From an uncultured Bacteroidaceae bacterium (GTDB lineage: Bacteria > Bacteroidota > Bacteroidia > Bacteroidales > Bacteroidaceae), in the NCBI GenBank assembly GCA_905234745.1, contig CAJOJD010000004.1, positions 3,537-47,403 of the forward strand: a stretch of DNA of 43,867 nt. Reading direction: 5' to 3'. The notes beneath the pieces were generated by a model. The model did no database searches. It was not told the DNA's origin and saw only the letters and a list, made by a program, of their open reading frames with translations. The first letter of the stretch is position 1. Each line of letters starts with the position of its first letter. Below are positions 38,112 to 43,867 of this stretch, piece by piece. The position numbers were made by a program, and so were the translations under genes.

Positions 38112-38747
38112 TCAACAATTTTCAAGTAGTTCGGTACCCTTGATGCGCCACTTGAAATAACCGTAAACCGATGCCCCCAGATAGAAGCTGTAGAGCAGGA
38201 TTGTGGTCAGATGCAGGCCTCGGCGGCAGTAGATGTAGATGGATATCAGGTTGACCAGGAACCATATTCCCCACACCTCGATTATCTTCTGCGCAAGTAC
38301 CCATGTACCTACAATGTTGAGCATGGTGGTGAGTGCATCCAGCGCGGGTACGGGCGAATCGGTCAGGAACTTAAGGATGCTGAAAATGGCACCCCAGATC
38401 AGGGCCGATGTTCCCAAGACCGCCAGGAATTCCCTGCTGCGGAAATGGCGGTAGACGATATACTGCGATGCGCGTTTACGGTCACCATGGAGCCATTTAA
38501 TAAAACCGTAAACGCACATGCAGATATTGAAGCAGCTGAATCCCATATCGGCATATATCTTGCTGTGAAAGTATACGCTGGCATAGATCATGGAGCACAT
38601 GGCACTGACAATCCACATCAGGGGTTTCTGACGGAATTCGAGCCAGAGATAGATGAAACTAAGGATTAGTCCAACTGTCTGGATTATTGCCCAGAAATCC
38701 ATGCCGGTAAACTGACCGGCGATATATGACCAGATATCGGATAACAT
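38112..38747 (-). CDS. pnuT: PnuC-family transporter, probable thiamine transporter (PnuT type)
   Basis: GLILSFIYLWLEFRQKPLMWIVSAMCSMIYASVYFHSKIYADMGF, WGIWFLVNLISIYIYCRRGLHLTTILLYSFYLGASVYGYFKW. Thiamine role inferred from the upstream TPP riboswitch. Confidence 0.75.
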   Translation of the reverse strand: MLSDIWSYIAGQFTGMDFWAIIQTVGLILSFIYLWLEFRQKPLMWIVSAMCSMIYASVYFHSKIYADMGFSCFNICMCVYGFIKWLHGDRKRASQYIVYRHFRSREFLAVLGTSALIWGAIFSILKFLTDSPVPALDALTTMLNIVGTWVLAQKIIEVWGIWFLVNLISIYIYCRRGLHLTTILLYSFYLGASVYGYFKWRIKGTELLENC

Positions 38748-38753
38748 TGTCTT

Positions 38754-41246
38754 TTAGAATTTTAGGGTTAAGTGTGCCAATGCTTGGAAGGGGGCGGCGG
38801 GAATGAAACCTATCTGATAGTAACGGTTGTCAGGGGTGAAGCCGTCTTTCTCATCAACTGCCGAGTAAACCCAGCCGCTTGTGGCAACACGGGCGTTAAG
38901 TACATTGTTAAAGTCAGCACCTATTACGATGCTCTTGAATGCTTTTTTCATGGGTATTGTGTATGAGAACGAGAGATCCGAGAGAGAGTAGGCGGGCAGT
39001 GAACGGTCGTTGTTGCCGGTGTTGTCAAGATACTGGCGGCTTACATAACCGGTGTGCCATGTTGCATTGAAATTACCGAAATACAGGTTTACGAATCCGT
39101 TCAGGATTACTGACGGAGAGAAAGCCAGAGGTGTCTTGCCCTTGTGGGGTATGGTGCGCAGCTTGTCGCCGTTGCCGTCAATGTGGTAATTCTGCTTGTA
39201 CTGGTCCATGTTGGGGTCATCGGCCGCATACTTGTCACGCCAGTCCTCTATGACCTCGTCAAAGTCGTTCAGGCAGTTCTCGCTGATGGCGGCGTTGCCC
39301 TCCAGTGACAGCCACTTGAGAGGCTGTACGGCAGCGGTGAGCTCTATGCCTGTGCGGTATGAAGACTTGATGTTGGTGGTCAGGTTCTCGCCTATGTCGC
39401 TCTTCATTCCGGTCTGTACGAACTGGTCCTTATAGTCCATGTAGTAGAGGTTGAATCCGGCGTTCCAGATATTGCCCTGGAAACTGTATCCTGCCTCATA
39501 GTCAATCATGTGCTCTGGAGTGGGAGCAGGGTAGGTACCGTTGTCGGTAAAGTTGTTGCGCTCGGGCTCACGGCCTGCGGTGGCTATGAGAGCATGCAGT
39601 TTGTGTCCTCCATTGATCCAGGTGAGGCCTGCCTTGGCGTTCAGGAAGTTGTATTTTTTATCAATGTCAAGGTTATGTTTTGAGGTGGTGCCGTCGGCAT
39701 TTACATAATAACGGTCGTTGTAACCGTCGGTCCTGTAACCTACGTGACGGTACTGGACATCGGCAAACGCATGGAGACTCTCAAGTATGTCATATCCGGC
39801 CTTGATGTATGCGCTCAGGTCATTCTTGGTGGCATCTGAGTCATAATAGGTGTCCAGGTTGTTTGCATAGACATACTCTCTCAGGGCATCATCCTTTATG
39901 TAAGGCAGGCGTCCGAAATGGTTGCCCTTGAACTGCTGTAACGATACGCCGCTGCGCAGGTCAAGACTGCCGGTCTTGTAAACATTGTTCCAGATAACGC
40001 CATAGGTGTGCTGCTCCAAACCTTTCTTGCGGACAAAATCGGTCTTCTTTACAGTGTCTGTCGCGTTGATCCAGGCAGGATCTCCATCGTCGTTCAGATT
40101 ATTTGAAAGGCCGTACTTGCTTACCTTGTTCTTGTATCGGAATTCCTCATAGTATCCGTAACCGTAGGTGTAGTGGGCTGTAAGAGATGTCGAGAAGGCA
40201 TCATTTACATTCCAGGCCAGTGACAGGATGTTGTGGTCCTGCCAGAAATTATCGGTAGTACGGTCCCAGTATGAGCCGTCTTTCATCTGGTAGCGGTGGG
40301 TGACGTACTTGCCGTCGGCATCCTGGACAAAGCACCAGTTGTCATCATCGTAATCCAGATACTCATACAGGCTGTTGTACTGGCCCAGTCCGGCGTTGTA
40401 CATATCCTTGTACTCCTTTATTCCGGTGTCGCCCAGATACATGCCGTCCATAAGGCTGGAGTCGTCGTTTCCGGCTGTGGCGCCGTTCCAGGCCTGGCCG
40501 GTGACCTCAAAGTTGCCTATGTTGCGGTAGCGGATCATGATGTTGTCCGATGGTGTCCAGAGCAGACCTGCGTAGTAGCTGCCGGACTTGCCTTGGGTTC
40601 CGTGCATGAATCCGTCGGTCTGCGTCATGTTGAATGCTCCGTCTATGATGAGGCTGTTTAGGATTGTTCCGGTTGAGAATGCACCACCCAGACGCAGGGT
40701 GTTGAATGATCCGTATGATGCTGTGAGTTCGGCACTCTTTTCAGGGTTGGGCAGCTTGCTGGTAAGTGCAACGGAGCCTCCGAATGCGCCGTCACCTACA
40801 GATGATGTGCCCAGACCGCGCTGTATCTGTGCGCTGCCCAGCAGTGATGCGTAACTGTTCATGTTGACCCAGAATACGCACTGGTCCTCGGGCGAGTTCA
40901 GGGCTACGCCGTCCAGGGTTACGTTGATTCGTGAATCGGCCGCACCGCGTATACGCATGTATGTGGTGCCGATGCCTGTTCCGTTCTCGCTCCATGATAT
41001 CACGCCGGGTGTGCGGGAGAACAGGAATGGCAGTTCACGGCCGCTCTTGGAGTAACTGTCAAGTTCCTGACGGCTGATGTCGGTGGTTGCAAACGGCTCG
41101 TTTTTATGGGCACGTACTCCGTTTATTACTACTTCGTTAAGCTGTTCAAGACGCAGGGAGTCTGCATCGGACACAAGGTTTTCCACATCGGCCTTTGCTG
41201 TAAGGCCTGTCATTAGGGTTAAGGACAAAAAAAATACCTTCTTCAT
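38754..41246 (-). CDS. TonB-dependent outer membrane receptor, probable thiamine uptake
   Basis: LEQLNEVVINGVRA (TonB-box-like), plug domain PFLFSRTPGVISWSENGTGIGTTYMRIRGAADSRINVTLDGVALN, C-terminal beta-barrel ending HLTLKF. Confidence 0.85.
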   Translation of the reverse strand: MKKVFFLSLTLMTGLTAKADVENLVSDADSLRLEQLNEVVINGVRAHKNEPFATTDISRQELDSYSKSGRELPFLFSRTPGVISWSENGTGIGTTYMRIRGAADSRINVTLDGVALNSPEDQCVFWVNMNSYASLLGSAQIQRGLGTSSVGDGAFGGSVALTSKLPNPEKSAELTASYGSFNTLRLGGAFSTGTILNSLIIDGAFNMTQTDGFMHGTQGKSGSYYAGLLWTPSDNIMIRYRNIGNFEVTGQAWNGATAGNDDSSLMDGMYLGDTGIKEYKDMYNAGLGQYNSLYEYLDYDDDNWCFVQDADGKYVTHRYQMKDGSYWDRTTDNFWQDHNILSLAWNVNDAFSTSLTAHYTYGYGYYEEFRYKNKVSKYGLSNNLNDDGDPAWINATDTVKKTDFVRKKGLEQHTYGVIWNNVYKTGSLDLRSGVSLQQFKGNHFGRLPYIKDDALREYVYANNLDTYYDSDATKNDLSAYIKAGYDILESLHAFADVQYRHVGYRTDGYNDRYYVNADGTTSKHNLDIDKKYNFLNAKAGLTWINGGHKLHALIATAGREPERNNFTDNGTYPAPTPEHMIDYEAGYSFQGNIWNAGFNLYYMDYKDQFVQTGMKSDIGENLTTNIKSSYRTGIELTAAVQPLKWLSLEGNAAISENCLNDFDEVIEDWRDKYAADDPNMDQYKQNYHIDGNGDKLRTIPHKGKTPLAFSPSVILNGFVNLYFGNFNATWHTGYVSRQYLDNTGNNDRSLPAYSLSDLSFSYTIPMKKAFKSIVIGADFNNVLNARVATSGWVYSAVDEKDGFTPDNRYYQIGFIPAAPFQALAHLTLKF

Positions 41247-41290
41247 ATAGATTTAATTAGTTAATCCAAATGAAAAGGGTATACCAACTT

Positions 41291-41375
41291 TTTGAAATCC
41301 AATCCCTCCGCCGGCACTGTCCGGATCAGGTTCATAGGGTATAATCTCAGCCCCTTAAAGGCACCCCCTTTCATT
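41291..41375 (-). ncRNA. TPP riboswitch (THI element)
   Basis: Minus strand: TGAAAGGGGGTGCCTTTAAGGGGCTGAGATTATACCCTATGAACCTGATCCGGACAGTGCCGGCGGAGGGATTGGATTTCA. It has GGGGTGCC, GGCTGAGA, ACCC, GAACCTGATC and the P1 TGAAA/TTTCA. Confidence 0.95.
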
Positions 41376-41412
41376 CGAGGGCAAAGGTAAAGCATTTTTT
41401 TGTGTTGAAGTG

Positions 41413-41443
41413 TTGACAAATGTGAAAATATCCTTTATATTTG
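41413..41443 (+). promoter_or_regulatory. Bacteroidetes-type promoter for the 41474 gene
   Basis: TTG at 41413-41415, 20-bp spacer, TATATTTG at 41436-41443, matching the TTG-N19-21-TAnnTTTG pattern, 30 bp before the ATG. Confidence 0.55.
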
Positions 41444-41473
41444 CTCATACGCATACATCAAACAAGAAATAAC

Positions 41474-42118
41474 ATGGATAAATCAAGCAAATTTGTCATT
41501 ACAATTAATCGTGAGTTGGGTTCGGGTGGAAAGACTGTGGCAAAGTTACTGGCTCAGAAGCTGGGTGTGCCTTATTATGACAAGGCTCATTTACAGTCAC
41601 TTGAAGATAAAGAAGGCTTGAACGAGAATAAGATAGAGGACCTTAAGACAAAGAAACGCACGTGGTGGCCGGATCTTAAACGTATGGTCGAGCTGGACGG
41701 CGGTTTTGCAGTATCAATCTATGACAACCTTCCCAATTATCCGGTCAGGGAGAAGAATGATACGGATGAGAAGTTCAGGACCGAGCAGGAGATTCTTGAA
41801 GGTATTGTCGATGCCGAGTCATGCGTGGTAGCCGGACGTTGCAGCTTTGTTACATTCAAGAATCATCCCAATCACCTTCACATATGGATTCAGTCTCCCA
41901 TGGAGTGCCGTGTGGAGAGAGTCATGAAGAAGAAGGGCATCGCCTCAAAGGCAGAAGCCGAAAAGTTCATAAAGGAGGTTGACGAGTTGTGTGATGACTA
42001 TGCAAAGCGCCATACCGGTGTGAGCCGCTACGACCCCCGCAACTACGATCTTGTAATCTCAATGAAGGACCGTACCGAGGAAGAGGCGGTTGACCTTATT
42101 CTGAAGTATATAGGTTAA
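41474..42118 (+). CDS. Cytidylate kinase-like family protein
   Basis: FVITINRELGSGGKTVAKLLAQKLGVPYYDKAHL, CVVAGRCSFVTF, RYDLVI-like end (NYDLVISMKDRTEEEAVDLIL). Confidence 0.8.
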   Translation: MDKSSKFVITINRELGSGGKTVAKLLAQKLGVPYYDKAHLQSLEDKEGLNENKIEDLKTKKRTWWPDLKRMVELDGGFAVSIYDNLPNYPVREKNDTDEKFRTEQEILEGIVDAESCVVAGRCSFVTFKNHPNHLHIWIQSPMECRVERVMKKKGIASKAEAEKFIKEVDELCDDYAKRHTGVSRYDPRNYDLVISMKDRTEEEAVDLILKYIG

Positions 42119-42151
42119 TGACACAAAGGGGTCTGACCCTATTGTGTCATT
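42117..42151. repeat. REP-like palindrome with GGGGTCTGACCC core
   Basis: AATGACACAAAGGGGTC-T-GACCCTATTGTGTCATT: 17-bp arms with two mismatched positions around a central T. Confidence 0.75.
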
Positions 42152-43275
42152 TCGCTGACGAGCGAAGCGAGACCTGCGGCGTCATCGGCCTCGGGTATAA
42201 GCCAGTCATTTTTGTAGATAAAACGGGGAACGGCAGAACGTCCCTCGGATGACGTACGTCCGAATATCTGAAGGACTGTCTGCATGTAACTCTCTATCCA
42301 CGGGTCTTTTATGGCCTGTTCCAGTCTGTCGGCTCCAATCAGGTCCGATGCATACGCCGTTGCTTCATCCACGCTTGGCGGGTTCCAGCCCTTGGCGGGA
42401 TCGCCCCAGTACCACTCCTCGTAGCGGGAGTAGGCGATGGGATCGGTGCGCCACAGTGCAAGGCCTATGTGCAGCAGTTGGCAGGAGCCGGTGAAACGGT
42501 CGGTGCTGCCCTGCGGTATGAGCGGGTTGCACTCGCGGCTCAGGGAGATGGGGCAGAGTATGAATGCCACTTTGCCGGACAGAATGTCAACGACATCGGG
42601 CAGCATATTGTGAATCTTGCGGCAATGTGAGCACTGCCAGTCATAGAGCAGTGTTATAACATGCGGGGCATCGGGATCACCCGTTACGGGCAGTTCGCGG
42701 GGGCTGAGTTCAGGCAGCGGTTCTCTTGCGAATCCGCGCTCGGCAAGCGTGAGCGGGGTGGTTGCAAACTGGACTACAGCCAGTGCCACGGCAATAGTCA
42801 GGCCAAAGCCTATGTTGAGCAGGCTGTGTCCCGGCTTTTGTCTTACGCACCAGATTACTGTCAATGCCGATATCGCTATGCCCAGGATGTGGGCTGTCAT
42901 GCAGTAGGGGCAGAAGGCCTTTATCATATGGCTTTGCAGCCAGATGAACCATGCTGCGCTGCCGGTTACGGAGCCTGACAGGATGAGCAGTATCCGGTTC
43001 AGGAAATACTGAAGTTCAAGGTCGCTGTTGCGGCTGTGCAGGATAAGGCATACAAGGAATGCAATCCACACTCCTGCGGCCAGTGCGCTGACAGGGATGA
43101 TTCCGAACAGGAATGACCACTTGCTGCCCAGTACGGCATTACAGCTGGATCCCTGGCTGCAGCCTATCAGACCTCGTCCGGAAATGGAGTGGAAACATAG
43201 GATTATTGATAAAAGAAGGACAATGGTGACCAGTGCCACCATTGTCTTTCTCATTTTTTCGGTATCCCTAAACAT
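42139..43275 (-). CDS. Vitamin K epoxide reductase (VKOR)-family protein fused to thioredoxin/DsbA-like domain
   Basis: VKOR: CSQGSSCNAVLGSKWSFLFGIIPVSALAAGVW, AFCPYCMTAHILG. Thioredoxin-like: LLYDWQCSHCRKIHNMLPDVV. Confidence 0.8.
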   Translation of the reverse strand: MFRDTEKMRKTMVALVTIVLLLSIILCFHSISGRGLIGCSQGSSCNAVLGSKWSFLFGIIPVSALAAGVWIAFLVCLILHSRNSDLELQYFLNRILLILSGSVTGSAAWFIWLQSHMIKAFCPYCMTAHILGIAISALTVIWCVRQKPGHSLLNIGFGLTIAVALAVVQFATTPLTLAERGFAREPLPELSPRELPVTGDPDAPHVITLLYDWQCSHCRKIHNMLPDVVDILSGKVAFILCPISLSRECNPLIPQGSTDRFTGSCQLLHIGLALWRTDPIAYSRYEEWYWGDPAKGWNPPSVDEATAYASDLIGADRLEQAIKDPWIESYMQTVLQIFGRTSSEGRSAVPRFIYKNDWLIPEADDAAGLASLVSEMTQ

Positions 43276-43280
43276 CTGTC

Positions 43281-43867
43281 TTATTGGATGTTGGATCTGC
43301 CGGGTGTCGCTACCGTCGCGGTGAATGCATCGCCTGCACCATGATTCTTTGTCAGGGGAGCACCCAGTGTCACGCCGGTTCCTGACAGATACTCACCGCT
43401 GGCCACTGGAGCCTTGAGACCCTCGGTCAGGGTGATCTTGTCGGGCTCGACAGGCTGCTGCTGGCCGCCACGGCCACCGAATCCGCCGAATCCTCCGAAT
43501 CCGCGGCGGGGAACTGCCTGGATTGATGCGATAGTGTATTTCTCACCGCCAATCAGGATTATCTGACCTGCCTGGAAGCCCTGTGCGGCTGCTACGGCAA
43601 CGGTCTTGTCACCCTTCTTTGCATCGGCCGAAAGGGTAGTCACGCCGGCTGTACCGATTGTGGCAATCCTGACTTTCTCCATGTTGGCTCCTGAGCCGAT
43701 GTACATAACCTGTCCGATGGCCAGTCCCTGAATTGATGCAACCTTGATGTTGTCCTCACCGGCCTTGGCGGGAGCTGCTATGGTCGATGCCTGTGACGTA
43801 TGGAAATCCAGTTTGTTGTCATCGGTGTCATATCCGTCGGGATAACGGCCTGTGCTCAGGTCGGGAC
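43281..43867 (-). CDS. C-terminal part of a large secreted protein with Gly-rich linker (5' end outside window)
   Basis: The frame stays open beyond the listed 43706 start: PDLSTGRYPDGYDTDDNKLDFHTSQASTIAAPAKAGEDNIKVASIQGLAIGQVMYIGSGANMEK... There are two similar AGEDNIKVASIQGLAIGQ / KGDKTVAVAAAQGFQAGQ segments. Confidence 0.6.
   Translation of the reverse strand, partial: PDLSTGRYPDGYDTDDNKLDFHTSQASTIAAPAKAGEDNIKVASIQGLAIGQVMYIGSGANMEKVRIATIGTAGVTTLSADAKKGDKTVAVAAAQGFQAGQIILIGGEKYTIASIQAVPRRGFGGFGGFGGRGGQQQPVEPDKITLTEGLKAPVASGEYLSGTGVTLGAPLTKNHGAGDAFTATVATPGRSNIQ

Noticed and set aside
38094-38116. GTTGAAA...TTTCAAC hairpin at the pnuT 3' end
   Set aside because: Short stem with no T-run on the minus strand; not convincing as a terminator.
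1-43867. Prophage, integrative element or insertion sequence
   Set aside because: No integrase, transposase, relaxase or phage structural motif was seen in any long ORF.

Overview
This 43.9-kb window looks like chromosomal DNA from a gut-type Bacteroidales: SusD-like and TonB-dependent proteins, DUF3575/DUF3078 proteins, serine palmitoyltransferase, and TAnnTTTG-type -7 promoter boxes. I call about 30 protein-coding genes, two of them truncated by the window edges. I also see one clear TPP riboswitch, several hairpin terminators and several non-coding repeat structures. No rRNA, tRNA, CRISPR array, phage module or transposase was recognised.

Most interesting items:
(1) REP/REPIN-like palindromic elements at three loci, with GGGACGGTTC or GGGGTCAGACCCC cores. 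They fill intergenic gaps, and at two loci they supply the last codons and stop codon of a neighbouring gene.
(2) A tight four-gene operon: serine palmitoyltransferase, a threonine-synthase-like PLP enzyme, an SDR, and a pyruvate-carboxylase-B-like protein. The biotinyl-like domain of the last protein lacks the biotin-accepting lysine.
(3) A six-gene operon with a VOC-fold protein followed by heterodisulfide-reductase-like subunits.
(4) A 2003-aa modular protein with five repeat units and Big2-like domains, ending in a SusD/RagB-like domain. It has no SusC partner nearby and no obvious lipobox.
(5) Three tandem ~83-86-bp hairpin units upstream of the spt operon.

All family assignments come from reading motifs by eye. 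No database search was run.
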